From contig NZ_JAFSNZ010000015.1 of NCBI RefSeq assembly GCF_017447225.1, forward strand, positions 1 to 64,000: a stretch of 64,000 nt of DNA, written 5' to 3'. This DNA comes from Methanobrevibacter sp. GTDB lineage: Archaea > Methanobacteriota > Methanobacteria > Methanobacteriales > Methanobacteriaceae. Under the pieces are notes generated by a model. The model was not told the origin of the DNA. It saw only the letters and a list, made by a program, of their open reading frames with translations, and did no database searches. Positions 25,811-34,682 of this stretch are shown here, one piece after another (position 1 is the stretch's first letter; every line of letters begins with the position of its first letter). A program made the position numbers and the translations under genes.

Positions 25811-26224
25811 ATGAAAAAATTTGAATATTTTGACGTTACAGCAGACATAGGCTTTTATGCATACGGCAATACATTAAATGAGGCCTTTGAAAATGCAGGT
25901 CTTGCAATATTTAACATAATATCAAATACAGATAATATTGAACCATCCAAATCAATAACTTTTGAAATAAAATCAGAAGACCACGTCGCTCTTTTATACG
26001 ACTATCTGGAGGAATTATTGTTCTACCACGAGATTGAATTCATGTTATTCAGCGAATTTGAAGTTCAAATCACGGAGGATTATTCTTTAAAGGCAGTTAT
26101 CAAAGGTGAAGAGATTGACTGGGACAAACATGAGCGAAACTGTGAAATCAAGGCAATCACGTTCCATCAGATGGAAGTCAACGTCACAGACACTGTTCAG
26201 CTAAAGGCCATAGTCGACTTATAA
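25811..26224 (+). CDS. Archease (RtcB activator)
   Basis: A 137-residue protein with the archease pattern: FEYFDVTADIGFYAYG at the N-terminus with the conserved aspartate of TADIG, LLYDYLEELLFYHE in the middle and KAITFHQMEV near the C-terminus. Archease helps the RNA ligase RtcB turn over by promoting its guanylation during tRNA splicing and RNA repair. rtcB lies 2 kb downstream on the same strand, with two small genes and two decayed ones between. AAGGTAAAATC precedes the ATG. Confidence 0.9.
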   Translation: MKKFEYFDVTADIGFYAYGNTLNEAFENAGLAIFNIISNTDNIEPSKSITFEIKSEDHVALLYDYLEELLFYHEIEFMLFSEFEVQITEDYSLKAVIKGEEIDWDKHERNCEIKAITFHQMEVNVTDTVQLKAIVDL

Positions 26225-26256
26225 TTATAAATAAAATATGAATCAAACAATATATT

Positions 26257-26577
26257 ATGAAAAGAATTAGAACAACATCCAGAAGATTTGAACAGATATT
26301 AGGCATTTTCGGTTCATTTTTAAGCATTATTTCTGGATCATTCATACTCTTCATTGAAAGTGGAGGACTTCAGGGAAACTCATTCATCGCACTGATATCA
26401 ATAGCAGGTGCGCTTTTGGGATTTCTGGCTTCTTTTTATATCAATAAGGATGCTGAAGCTGCAGGTGTCGGATTTATCATAGCGGCCATATTGGTATTGA
26501 TTGGAACTCCGCACTTGGGAATCTTCGGATCCATACTGATTTTGATTGCTGGAATGTCCGCATTATTTAGAAAGTGA
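26257..26577 (+). CDS. Small polytopic membrane protein (DUF4064-like)
   Basis: A 106-residue protein with about four hydrophobic spans in a compact pattern, a basic N-terminus (KRIRTTSRRFEQILGIFGSF) and LIGTPHLGIFGSILILIAG near the end. This is the usual look of DUF4064 proteins; function unknown. ATTATAAATA at 26224-26233 lies about 27 nt before the ATG and no ribosome-binding site is present, so the transcript is likely leaderless. The next gene starts a few bases after its stop. Confidence 0.65.
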   Translation: MKRIRTTSRRFEQILGIFGSFLSIISGSFILFIESGGLQGNSFIALISIAGALLGFLASFYINKDAEAAGVGFIIAAILVLIGTPHLGIFGSILILIAGMSALFRK

Positions 26578-26582
26578 TTTTC

Positions 26583-27011
26583 ATGATTAACAGGAAAATA
26601 TTATTCATATTTTCAATGATTTTTCTGATGGCTGTTTCAAGTGTATATGCAGAGGATGATAACGTTAAGATTACAGTTAATAACCGTACTTTTGACGTTG
26701 AATTGGAGAATAACTCTGCCACAGCAGAATTGGTTAAGAAATTAAGTGAAAGCAATATCACAATTGACGCCAAAGACTATGGCAATTTTGAAAAGGTCGG
26801 TGATTTGGGTTTCTCACTTCCGACAAGTGATGAAAGCATCGAAACTTCTCCTGGAGACATTGTATTGTATCAGTCCAATCAGATTTCACTTTTCTATGAG
26901 TCCCATTCATGGGACTATACAAAAATAGGAAAAATCAAAAATGCAACCGCAGAAGAGCTTGCAGAAGTTCTGGGCTCAGGAGATGTGGAAATCGTTTTAA
27001 GCCTAAAATAA
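26583..27011 (+). CDS. Exported cyclophilin-like fold protein
   Basis: A 142-residue protein starting at ATG 26583, placed after GTGAT that overlaps the upstream stop. Residues 1-21 form a signal peptide (SSVYA before EDD). The rest (ITVNNRTFDVELENNSATAE, GDIVLYQSNQISLFYESHSW, then TKIGKI) matches small cyclophilin-like beta-barrel proteins that lack known isomerase activity. It is probably cotranscribed with the membrane protein before it. The ligand is unknown. Confidence 0.75.
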   Translation: MINRKILFIFSMIFLMAVSSVYAEDDNVKITVNNRTFDVELENNSATAELVKKLSESNITIDAKDYGNFEKVGDLGFSLPTSDESIETSPGDIVLYQSNQISLFYESHSWDYTKIGKIKNATAEELAEVLGSGDVEIVLSLK

Positions 27012-27183
27012 TTTTACACTTGAAGCAATTCTTTTAACACTTTATTTTATCAAAATCTCATTTTAAATTTGAATTTTCAATAAATGCTTATTTTTAATTT
27101 TATTTTATTTTTACAATAAATTAAAAAACTTTATATGTCATTAAAACAAAGTATTATTTAATTAATTTTTTGAGGTTATGACC

Positions 27184-28033
27184 ATGATTTCAAATGAAAA
27201 GCAAACCGTCACGCAGCTAACACAATATATTGCTTCATTATTTAAGGAAAACGACATCACTGTTCAAAAAATTATATACCAAATTAAAATGGATTTGGGC
27301 ACCAATCATCCGTTATATGATAAACTGCCTTACTACTGGTATTACTGCGGTCCCTACTGTGAATTAATTACAGAATAATTCAATGAGTTTGCTCCATCTT
27401 CCAAAGATTTATTTTCACTTTACAATGTCAAATTGGCCACTGAATATGAAATTATTGATGAATTTCCAGAATTGATTGATTTGGGCGGAAATTTGTTGGA
27501 TAAATGAAATTACATTTACGAGGACTTAACCGAAGACATCTATAAGAATTATGCCCCTCTTGATGTTATATATCCTTTCAAGTATGGCATTTTCAATCAA
27601 ACTGAAAACGATAATCTGATGATTTCTGGTGATGATTATGAAGCTATTCAGGCAATGCCAACTCAAATTAATTAATTTATATGAAATTAGGGAATTTACA
27701 ACAAGATCTATAGGATTGACTATAGAAATTGATCTTATAAATGATAGTGATAATATTGATGAATGTTGGCCTTTGTTAAAATCTCCAATTCGCAATTCAT
27801 GGTTCACATTTGCTAAAGGATTACGTTTATATGCTCATGATTCTTATTATGATGATTGTTTTGAAAAATGGGATTTAACTTTCAAATATTCTTTAGAAAA
27901 ACTAGAAAAAGAGATTATTGATTTGATGGATAATACTTTTGATTATATTAATCATCATGATGATTACGAATATACAGATTCTCAAAGAAGAATACTCGAC
28001 AGTACTGTTGGAGCATACTTGAAGGGGAAATAA
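27184..28033 (+). pseudogene. Decayed gene of unknown family
   Basis: One ancestral reading frame of roughly 280 codons can be pieced together. Frame 1 runs from ATG 27184 (after TTGAGGTT) through a TAA at 27376-27378 and a TGA near 27505. It then shifts at about 27640-27670 into the frame that runs open to 28033. Both sides keep a coherent acidic, helix-rich composition, and the start has a TATA box (CTTTATATG, 27129-27137). The first segment (KIIYQIKMDLG, then YYWYYCGPYCELI) faintly recalls YGPYS-type winged-helix proteins, but I cannot name the family. Two nonsense changes plus a frameshift argue for true decay rather than sequencing error. Confidence 0.7.
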
Positions 28034-28034
28034 T

Positions 28035-28227
28035 ATGGATGATTTGAAATTTCATTGGAAGATAATGTGAAATTCTTCTAGACAGTTTCAAATGCGCCAA
28101 ATCCTTGAAGGAGATTGTTTCATTCATTACAATGGACGATGACATTTTGGATTGCCGCAAAAGCATATCTGAACTTTTCAATTACAAGGTATATGTTTCT
28201 AATCCTAAAGATTATCTGAACAATTAA
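28035..28227 (+). pseudogene. Remnant of a small gene downstream of the decayed gene
   Basis: An ATG at 28035 opens MDDL and then meets a TGA; the following bases in shifted frames give EISLEDNVKF and, after another shift near 28080, LDSFKCAKSLKEIVSFITMD and so on to NPKDYLNN and TAA at 28225-28227. At least two small indels are needed to join the pieces. It immediately follows the other decayed gene, so the pair may be a lost two-gene cassette. Family unknown. Confidence 0.5.
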
Positions 28228-28285
28228 GGTAAATTATTTAATCAATTAGCCTAATATATTAAAACATACTAAACTCGTGATTTTT

Positions 28286-29734
28286 ATGACTATCAAAGAT
28301 GAAATTAAAAAAGTTAGGGATAATGTTTATGAAGTTCCTGGAAGCTACAACAAGAAAATGAGGGCTTCCGGAAGATTATATATTGCTGATGAAAGCTTTG
28401 AAGCACTTGAAGAAGGTGCAATACAGCAGATAGTTAATGTCGCATGCCTGCCTGGGGTACACAAGTACTCAATTGCAATGCCTGATGTCCATTTCGGATA
28501 CGGCTTTCCAATAGGTGGTGTTGCAGCATTCCGCTTAAGAAACGGTATTGTATCTCCTGGTGGTGTAGGTTTTGACATTAACTGTGGTGTAAGGCTAATC
28601 AAATCCAATCTGACTTTAGAGGACATTGAAGACCACATGGACGAACTTGTGGAAGCATTGTTCAAAAACATTCCGTCAGGTGTGGGATCTAAAGGAAAAG
28701 TCAGACTCAGCGAAGATGAAATCAACGACGTACTGGATTACGGTGCAGAATGGGCTGTTGAAAACGGCTACGGATGGAAAGAGGATTTGGAAGTTCTTGA
28801 GGAGAACGGAAGAATGACTGATGCAGATTCATCTGAAGTAAGTGACAAGGCCAAAAAAAGAGGAATTCCACAATTGGGTTCTTTAGGTTCAGGTAACCAT
28901 TTCCTTGAAATTCAGGTCGTCGATGAAATCTACAACGAGAAAGTTGCTGAAGTCTACGGATTGAAAAAAGGAATGATTGTTGTCATGGTTCATACAGGTT
29001 CCCGTGGATGCGGACACCAGGTATGTTCCGATTACTTAAGAATAATGGATAAGGCTTACCAGAATTATAAGATTGATATTGCAGACAGACAGCTTGCATG
29101 TGCTCCGCTAAATTCCAAAGAAGCATTAAGCTACCTGAAAGCAATGTATGCTGCAGCTAATTATGCATGGGCAAACAGACAGATGATTACCCACTGGATT
29201 CGTGAATCATTTGAGGAAGTACTTGGAAAAACCGCCCGTGACATGGATATGCAGATTGTTTATGATGTTGCCCACAACATTGCAAAAATGGAAACCCATA
29301 ACTTCAAGGGAAACGATGTCGAACTGCTTGTTCACAGAAAAGGAGCAACCCGTGCATTCGGTCCCGGCCGTGAGGAAGTTCCTGAAAAGTATCGTGAAGT
29401 CGGCCAGCCTGTACTTATTCCGGGAACCATGGGAACAGCTTCATACGTATTGCACGGAACCGATGTTGCAATGGAAGAGACCTTCGGTTCAACAGCGCAT
29501 GGTGCCGGAAGGATTCTTTCACGTTCACAGGCTAAAAAGGACTACAATCCTGATGATATTGTAAATAATATGGAAAGCAACGGAATTAAAATCAAGGCAA
29601 CATCCAAGCATGTAATTGCAGAAGAGGCACCTGGAGCATACAAGGATGTTGACAGCGTAGTTCGCGTATCCGACTCAACAGGAATCGCTAAACTTGTTGC
29701 AAAAGTAAAACCGTTAGCAGTTACTAAAGGATAG
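28286..29734 (+). CDS. rtcB: tRNA-splicing ligase RtcB
   Basis: A 482-residue RNA ligase joining 2',3'-cyclic phosphate (or 3'-phosphate) and 5'-OH ends with GTP and Mn(II). Metal ligands are visible: C100 in FDINCG, then histidines in [19 protein letters not shown] and YDVAHNIAK; the guanylated histidine is in STAHGAGR. No intein interrupts it. The start is ATG 28286 after GTGAT; a GTG at 28277 is the less likely alternative. It acts with the archease encoded at 25811 in tRNA intron splicing. The next gene begins 7 nt after its stop, so they are probably cotranscribed. Confidence 0.95.
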   Translation: MTIKDEIKKVRDNVYEVPGSYNKKMRASGRLYIADESFEALEEGAIQQIVNVACLPGVHKYSIAMPDVHFGYGFPIGGVAAFRLRNGIVSPGGVGFDINCGVRLIKSNLTLEDIEDHMDELVEALFKNIPSGVGSKGKVRLSEDEINDVLDYGAEWAVENGYGWKEDLEVLEENGRMTDADSSEVSDKAKKRGIPQLGSLGSGNHFLEIQVVDEIYNEKVAEVYGLKKGMIVVMVHTGSRGCGHQVCSDYLRIMDKAYQNYKIDIADRQLACAPLNSKEALSYLKAMYAAANYAWANRQMITHWIRESFEEVLGKTARDMDMQIVYDVAHNIAKMETHNFKGNDVELLVHRKGATRAFGPGREEVPEKYREVGQPVLIPGTMGTASYVLHGTDVAMEETFGSTAHGAGRILSRSQAKKDYNPDDIVNNMESNGIKIKATSKHVIAEEAPGAYKDVDSVVRVSDSTGIAKLVAKVKPLAVTKG

Positions 29735-29741
29735 TTATAAG

Positions 29742-30497
29742 ATGATTGGAATTATTGGTGGAAGTGGAGTTTATGAAATAACCTCCAAAGCAGATAATGT
29801 GGAAAAAAAGATAGTCAGCACAGATTACGGTGATGTTGAAGTATCCATTCTGGATATTTTCGAAAAAAAAGTTGCATTCATCCCAAGGCACGCTTCAGGA
29901 CACAGTATTCCTCCACACAAAATCAATTTCAGAGCCAATATAGATGCACTTAAAAAGGTTGGCGTAACCCAAATCATAGCAACAAACTCCGTAGGGTCAA
30001 TGAATCTGGAAATGCCTCCCGGGTCATTTGTAATTCCGGATGACTTTTTGGATTTTTCTGAAAATAGGGATAAAACTTTCTATGAAAATAAGGTAGTGCA
30101 TATAGATGTAACAGAGCCATATTGCCCAACTTTGAAAGAAATTTTAAACGAATCCGGTGAAGTCATACTTGGAGGAACCTATGTCTGCACACAGGGGCCA
30201 AGGTTTGAAACCCCTGCTGAAATCAAAATGTTTAAGATGCTTGGAGGGGATTTGGTCGGAATGACAGGTCTGCCTGAAGTAACGCTGGCAAGAGAACGTG
30301 AAATGTGTTATAATTCAATCTGTATAGTTTCAAATTATGCATCAGGAATATCAGAAAGCGAACTGACCATAGATGAAGTGTTTGAAATGGTTGAAGCTCG
30401 CCAAAACGATTTACTGGAACTTATTTATAATTTCATTAAAAATGCGCAGGACAGTGACTGCGGATGCCATCATGCATTGGATGGTGCTGAAGTTTAA
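29742..30497 (+). CDS. mtnP: S-methyl-5'-thioadenosine/thioinosine phosphorylase
   Basis: A 251-residue purine nucleoside phosphorylase of the MTAP type. GGSGVYEI at residues 5-12, RHASGHSIPPHKINFRANI, TQGPRFETPAEIKMFK and GMTGLPEVTLAREREMCY are the phosphate- and purine-binding motifs. It cleaves methylthio-purine nucleosides made from S-adenosylmethionine. In methanogens related enzymes are reported to prefer methylthioinosine, so the exact substrate is open. A cysteine-histidine C-terminal tail (CGCHHA) is notable. It lies between rtcB and a flavodoxin-family gene in the same direction. Confidence 0.88.
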   Translation: MIGIIGGSGVYEITSKADNVEKKIVSTDYGDVEVSILDIFEKKVAFIPRHASGHSIPPHKINFRANIDALKKVGVTQIIATNSVGSMNLEMPPGSFVIPDDFLDFSENRDKTFYENKVVHIDVTEPYCPTLKEILNESGEVILGGTYVCTQGPRFETPAEIKMFKMLGGDLVGMTGLPEVTLAREREMCYNSICIVSNYASGISESELTIDEVFEMVEARQNDLLELIYNFIKNAQDSDCGCHHALDGAEV

Positions 30498-30509
30498 GGA
30501 GGCTTTATT

Positions 30510-31079
30510 ATGGCTAAGGTAATATTGTTATGTGGATCTCCAAGAAAGGACAGCAATACGCTTGACGTTTTGGAAGTCTGTGCCAAAGAAATCGAAAAAA
30601 ACGGTGTTGAAACAGAAATCATTTCCCTAAGGGGAAAGAAAATCCAGTCATGCGTAGCATGTCTTACATGCAGCGAAACAGGAAACTGCGCACTGAATGA
30701 TGGCTTGGATGAAATAATCGATAAGATTCGTGATGCTGACGGATTTATTCCTGCAGCGCCGGTTTATTTTGGAACCGCACGTGGGGATATCATGTCTGCC
30801 CTTCAAAGGATTGGTAAAGTATCAAGATCATATGATAAATTCCTTACCTGGAAAGTCGGTGGTCCTATTGCTGTTGGAAGACGTGGAGGTATGACATTAA
30901 CATTGCAGGAAATGACAATGTTTTTCCCAATCAATAACATGATTATTGCAGGAAGCACATACTGGAATATGGTTATTGCAGGAGAGGAAGGCACAGCATT
31001 TGAGGACACGGAAGGAATCGAAACAATAAAACTTTTCGGTGAAAATGTAGCAAAAATAATAAAGAAATTAGGTGATTAA
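30510..31079 (+). CDS. Flavodoxin-family NADPH-dependent FMN reductase-like protein
   Basis: A 189-residue protein with an N-terminal FMN-binding pattern (LLCGSPRKDSNT) and PVYFGTARGDI in the middle, typical of the iron-sulfur flavoprotein/FMN-reductase group. A cysteine cluster at about residues 48-60 (SCVACLTCSETGNC) has the close spacing seen in iron-sulfur flavoproteins of methanogens, so a 4Fe-4S centre is likely. It transfers electrons to an unknown acceptor. GGAGGC precedes the ATG. A NifX-like gene starts 1 nt after its stop. Confidence 0.85.
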   Translation: MAKVILLCGSPRKDSNTLDVLEVCAKEIEKNGVETEIISLRGKKIQSCVACLTCSETGNCALNDGLDEIIDKIRDADGFIPAAPVYFGTARGDIMSALQRIGKVSRSYDKFLTWKVGGPIAVGRRGGMTLTLQEMTMFFPINNMIIAGSTYWNMVIAGEEGTAFEDTEGIETIKLFGENVAKIIKKLGD

Positions 31080-31080
31080 A

Positions 31081-31404
31081 ATGAAAATAGCTGTTGTATC
31101 ATCAAATGGTGTTGATGTTGATTTGCATCTTGGAAAAGGTTATTCATTATATGTCTATGAATACGAAGACGATGATTTGACTTTTGTCGAACACAGGGAA
31201 GTGGACATTGACCTTGAAAGTCAGCATCAGGGAAGTAAAGTTATCAAAGCCTGCGAAGACTGTGATGTCATTATCGCAGCCCAGTTCGGATTCAAATCCA
31301 AAGTCACTGCAGACAAGTTAAACATCAAGCTTGTCAGTGATGAAGGATCTGTTGATGAAGTTTTAAAATCATACATTGACCATTATAACTTCATGAAAAA
31401 CTAA
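31081..31404 (+). CDS. NifX/NifB-like dinitrogenase cofactor-domain protein
   Basis: A 107-residue protein of the dinitrogenase iron-molybdenum cofactor family (MKIAVVSSNGVDVDLHLGKG, a YVYEYEDD strand, CEDCDVIIAAQFG, then GSVDEVL). It starts at ATG 31081, with GGTGATT inside the end of the previous gene. Such stand-alone domains in methanogens bind small metal or iron-sulfur cofactors; it does not imply nitrogen fixation. The close coupling to the flavodoxin-family gene suggests the two act together in metal-centre or electron chemistry. CTTGTC...GACAAG (31407-31422) after it forms a small hairpin. Confidence 0.8.
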   Translation: MKIAVVSSNGVDVDLHLGKGYSLYVYEYEDDDLTFVEHREVDIDLESQHQGSKVIKACEDCDVIIAAQFGFKSKVTADKLNIKLVSDEGSVDEVLKSYIDHYNFMKN

Positions 31405-31611
31405 TGCTTGTCTTATGACAAGTACGCCCCATTACCATGTCAGTTGGAGATTATTTACTGAAATTTGAATTCAATTATTAATTTTTTCATGTCTTAATTG
31501 ATTAATAGAAGTTCTAATTATTGCTTAAAAATATAAAATAATAATTATATGGTTTTTTAAACTGTTTAAATGTTAAATATGGCTAATTTATTGAATAAAT
31601 CATTATTCCTT

Positions 31612-31631
31612 TTGTTCAAATATTTGAACAA
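31612..31631 (+). promoter_or_regulatory. Perfect 20-bp palindrome upstream of the CPBP gene
   Basis: TTGTTCAAATATTTGAACAA is a perfect inverted repeat, followed directly by TTTTTATATATGG. A degenerate copy (TTGTTCATTCATTTGAATA, 31647-31665) and a half site (CATTCAAATATT) lie between it and the gene start at 31710. This is a likely operator for an unidentified regulator. The rest of the 305-nt gap is AT-rich with no gene. Confidence 0.6.
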
Positions 31632-31709
31632 GTTTTTATATATGGTTGTTCATTCATTTGAATATGGTGCCTATAGGTTTATTTATTTAAATCATTCAAA
31701 TATTATAAC

Positions 31710-32402
31710 ATGTCTGAAATAAGTTGGTTTGCTTTTGAAAATAAGGATTTGGATTTTCCGATTTATAAGAAAAACCCTCATGTTCCCAAATGGGGATGGA
31801 TTGTTTTATTCATTGCTCTGTTTGTAGGATTCCTATTCCAGATGGGATCTTCAATTTTCTCAGCAATATTGGCCTGTCTAATTCCGCTGATTCCACTTCT
31901 CTACTTTTTGAAATGGGATTATAAAGCAATATTTCAAAAGCCTAAGCTCAGCGAAGTAGGCCTTGCGGTAGCACTTTTCGTAGGATATATTGTCTATGCG
32001 CTTGTTATAGGCACTCTTTTGGAGGGTGTCGGCATAACTGGTGGGGATTTGGTGGATTCAGCCACATTAACTGTAATGTCTCTTCCTCCTTTAATATTCT
32101 CGCTGATGGGTGAGGAACTGATTAAGTTCATCCCATTCGTGTTCTTCTTAAGGTTATCCTTTAAATATTCAAACAAACGCTGATTCTCAGTTATATTGTC
32201 CATGCTTATTGTAATGGCATTTTTCGCTTCACTGCATTCATTTGACCTTAACACATTCATGTTTGCTTTGGTCGTACAGGGTTTAGGTTCAATATTTGAG
32301 TTTATAGGTTATATAAAAACCAAAAACATATTGATTTCATATATTACTCATCTGTGCACGGATGTGTTCATTTTTTCACTTGCAATAATGGGGGTTGCTT
32401 AA
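31710..32402 (+). pseudogene. CPBP-family intramembrane protease, interrupted by a stop
   Basis: A polytopic membrane protein of about 230 codons. The first part (157 residues, four or more membrane spans) ends with GEELIKFIPFVFFLR, carrying the glutamates of the first CPBP motif, and meets a TGA at 32181-32183. The same frame stays open to 32400 and holds the remaining motifs: FFASLHSF and ISYITHLCTD, each with the expected histidine. So the gene was intact until a single nonsense change. CPBP proteins (Abi/CAAX type) cleave prenylated or other membrane substrates and often serve self-immunity to peptides. Neither fragment alone has all catalytic residues. TTTATTTAAAT lies about 25 nt before the ATG, so the message is probably leaderless. 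Confidence 0.75.
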
Positions 32403-32403
32403 G

Positions 32404-32808
32404 ATGAAAAGAATAATGTTAATATTGATGATTTTAGCTATTTTATCAATTGGAATATCAGCAGGTTTCGCCAAAGATACTTTAAACAGCACTGATGATT
32501 TTACAGAAGCGATTAATCAGGCACAGTCAGAAAACAAAAATATTGTTTTAATATTTGACCAGGACAGCTGCGTCTACTGCGATATCCTAAAGGAAAACAC
32601 ATTGGCGGATGAAAAAGTCATTGATGAGCTTAATACTAATTACATCCTGGTGATTGTGAATGTCAACGAAGAGCCTGAGCTTGCTGCCAAGTATAATGTT
32701 TACGGAACACCTCTTACTGTGATTTTGGATTCCAATCAGAACCAGATTGGCAGAATTGAAGGCTATGTTGATGCGGATGAATTTCTGGAAATGCTTCAGG
32801 GGGTTTAG
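32404..32808 (+). CDS. Exported thioredoxin-fold protein
   Basis: A 134-residue protein with a signal peptide or uncleaved anchor (residues 1-23, ending GFAKD) and a thioredoxin-like domain: VLIFDQDSCVYCDIL with the CxxC pair, then VNVNEEPELAAKYNVYGTPL with the cis-proline motif. It acts outside the membrane as a disulfide reductant or thiol oxidoreductase. The CcdA gene starts immediately after its stop, which identifies the likely electron supply. It begins 1 nt after the CPBP reading frame, so all three genes share a transcript. Confidence 0.88.
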   Translation: MKRIMLILMILAILSIGISAGFAKDTLNSTDDFTEAINQAQSENKNIVLIFDQDSCVYCDILKENTLADEKVIDELNTNYILVIVNVNEEPELAAKYNVYGTPLTVILDSNQNQIGRIEGYVDADEFLEMLQGV

Positions 32809-33399
32809 ATGGAAGTATTTCCTCTGATTTCTTTTTTAACGGGAGTTATTTCAATATTGTCTCCCTGCATTCTTCCGATTTTGCCTATATTTATCGGATT
32901 CAATCTGAAATCCAGACCAAAGATGGAAATTGTTTCATTTACTTTAGGGCTTTTTTCAATATTTACACTAATCATATTTCTTACGGCATTTTTCACAGCA
33001 TTTGTATATAAATATATTATATATGTAAGATTGGCCTCAGCAATTATACTTCTATTTATTGGTATTTCAATGCTTTTGGACTTTTCATTTGATTTCATTA
33101 AAATATCTCCTAGAAATGATTACGGATCATTTGCTTTAGGTGTTTTGACCTCTGTTGCATGGGTTCCCTGCTACAGTGCCTATCTGATTTCGCTGATTTC
33201 ACTTCTACTTACAACAGCCGATCCGATTTTCATTTCTTTTAATATAATATTATACTGTCTGGGTTTTGGGCTGACAATTCTCGTCTTAAGTTTCGCATTG
33301 TCAAAAATCAACATCGAATCATTAATCAGCAGGACAAATTTCATTCCAAAGATTTTTGCCATATTAATAATTATAAGTGCACTCTATCTGATGTTATAA
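32809..33399 (+). CDS. ccdA: CcdA-type transmembrane electron carrier
   Basis: A 196-residue protein with about six membrane spans. The two conserved cysteines sit in SPCILPILP near residue 20 and WVPCYSAYL near residue 124, the paired positions that carry electrons across the membrane in CcdA/DsbD. The ATG directly abuts the preceding stop codon. With the exported thioredoxin it forms a complete reductant relay for extracytoplasmic thiols. Heme-protein maturation, the classical role, is unlikely in a methanogen without c-type cytochromes. Confidence 0.88.
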   Translation: MEVFPLISFLTGVISILSPCILPILPIFIGFNLKSRPKMEIVSFTLGLFSIFTLIIFLTAFFTAFVYKYIIYVRLASAIILLFIGISMLLDFSFDFIKISPRNDYGSFALGVLTSVAWVPCYSAYLISLISLLLTTADPIFISFNIILYCLGFGLTILVLSFALSKINIESLISRTNFIPKIFAILIIISALYLML

Positions 33400-33686
33400 T
33401 TTTCAACAATATTTATATACCATGAATAAAATAAGTAATAGTAACCTTTATGGGCGGGTTTTAATTAAATAAAACTTAATTACAAATTATTCTTTAAATA
33501 ACGTGAGAAGAACTCACAATAGTCGAATAAGAGATTATAGAGTTATAATCTGTTATAATTTCATTTTATAGATTATTTTATGTAAGATTACTGAAATACT
33601 CTATTTGAGGACTATTTTTCAAAATTAAATGGCGATTCGCTAAATATAATTATAAATATTTTAAAATAAAAAAAACGGTTGATATA
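33400..33686. other. Intergenic region before rps3ae
   Basis: AT-rich spacer of 287 nt without a reading frame of use. It holds GTGAGAAGAACTCAC near 33503-33517 as a small hairpin and a TATA-like TTATAAATATTTT at about 33651-33663, which is 25-35 nt before the rps3ae start and is its probable promoter. No tRNA or known RNA was recognised. Confidence 0.5.
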
Positions 33687-34268
33687 ATGGCAAAAGCAAA
33701 ATCAAGACGTAGAGTACGTGACACTTGGAAAGAAAAATCATGGTATACTATTAAAACACCATTAATGTTTGAAGAAAAAGAAATTGGGGAAACCCCAGCT
33801 AAAGACGCAGATCTCTTAATCGGAAGAGGAGTAGAAGTCACAATGAGAGAATTAACCGGTGACTTTTCAAAACAATACATCAAACTCAGATTTGAAATTG
33901 ATAATGTAGCTGGAGATGTTGCAACCACCAAATTTACCGGTCACAAAACCACTACTGATTACGTAAGAAGTATGATTAGAAGAGGAACATCCAGAATCGA
34001 TGCTTCCACTATTGTAAAAACTAAAGATGATCGCAGAATTAAACTTCATGTATTAGCAGTAACTATCAGAAGAGCTAAATCTTCCCAACAAAAATACATG
34101 AGACAAGTAATCGAAGAGTTACTTAAAGAAACTGCTGCTGAAAGGACTTATGAGGAATTAGTCAAATCATCTGTAAACGGTAAATTAGCTTCTGAAATTT
34201 ACCACACTGCTAAAAAAATCTACCCACTTAAAAGAGTGGAAATTATCAAAAGTAAAGTAATCAAATAG
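33687..34268 (+). CDS. rps3ae: Ribosomal protein S3Ae
   Basis: A 193-residue small-subunit protein found in archaea and eukaryotes, in the usual archaeal length range. MAKAKSRRRVRDTWKEKSWY and FKLRFEI-like strands, then SMIRRGTSRIDA, mark the family; the first 12 residues are strongly basic for rRNA contact. It is transcribed alone, with its own promoter and terminator. GGTTGAT precedes the ATG. Confidence 0.95.
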   Translation: MAKAKSRRRVRDTWKEKSWYTIKTPLMFEEKEIGETPAKDADLLIGRGVEVTMRELTGDFSKQYIKLRFEIDNVAGDVATTKFTGHKTTTDYVRSMIRRGTSRIDASTIVKTKDDRRIKLHVLAVTIRRAKSSQQKYMRQVIEELLKETAAERTYEELVKSSVNGKLASEIYHTAKKIYPLKRVEIIKSKVIK

Positions 34269-34280
34269 ATTACTTTTTTT
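34254..34280 (+). terminator. Terminator of rps3ae
   Basis: AAAGTAAT (34254-34261) pairs with ATTACTTT (34269-34276), a perfect 8-bp stem spanning the stop codon, followed by T residues to 34280 and another T-rich tract. Typical of an archaeal U-rich terminator. Confidence 0.7.
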
Positions 34281-34682
34281 ACTTCTTTTTTTATTTTCAA
34301 CGGAAATTAGTTTAATTTTCATTTTGTTAGTATTTTGTTTGTAATTTTTACATATTTTTATCCTTTATCCAAACATGTTCGTATGCTTTCGAATGATGTG
34401 GTAAAATATGGATATAAATGTTTATCAAATCTTGTTATTCTTTAAAAGAATTAATAATATTTTAATTTTAAAATAACTTATTTTTCAATGCTTTTTCATT
34501 TTTGTGTATTTTTTTTTCAAAAATAATCTTTATTTTTTTATTATTTTTTCATGGATTTTTTGATTGAAAAATATTCATTTTATTTAAATATAATTTATAT
34601 TATATTTATTTATTTTAACATAATTTTAAATATTTTTTAGAATATTTTATATTTTTATTATTTTTTTCATAATTTTAAAAAA
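34281..34682. other. AT-rich intergenic region before ALP2
   Basis: About 400 nt of extremely AT-rich DNA with long T and A runs, no credible reading frame and no recognised RNA. It probably contains transcription control for ALP2 or merely degenerate spacer. Confidence 0.5.

Noticed and set aside
27013-27025. TTTACACTTGAAG, close to the origin mini-ORB of Methanothermobacter, 1.6 kb from cdc6
   Set aside because: Only one copy was found; archaeal origins carry several copies in both orientations around an AT-rich element. A genome-wide scan would be needed.
31072-31404. Evidence for nitrogen fixation from the NifX/NifB-like gene
   Set aside because: Stand-alone domains of this family are widespread in methanogens that lack nitrogenase, and no nif structural gene is in the window.
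11008-32183. Stop-codon recoding as an explanation for the interrupted genes
   Set aside because: Both TAA and TGA occur, and intact genes in the window end normally at TAA, TGA and TAG. Independent mutations fit better than reassignment or selenocysteine/pyrrolysine insertion.
33400-33686. Possible RNA gene in the spacer before rps3ae
   Set aside because: Only one small hairpin is visible; there is no tRNA cloverleaf, C/D-box pair or conserved motif that I can recognise.
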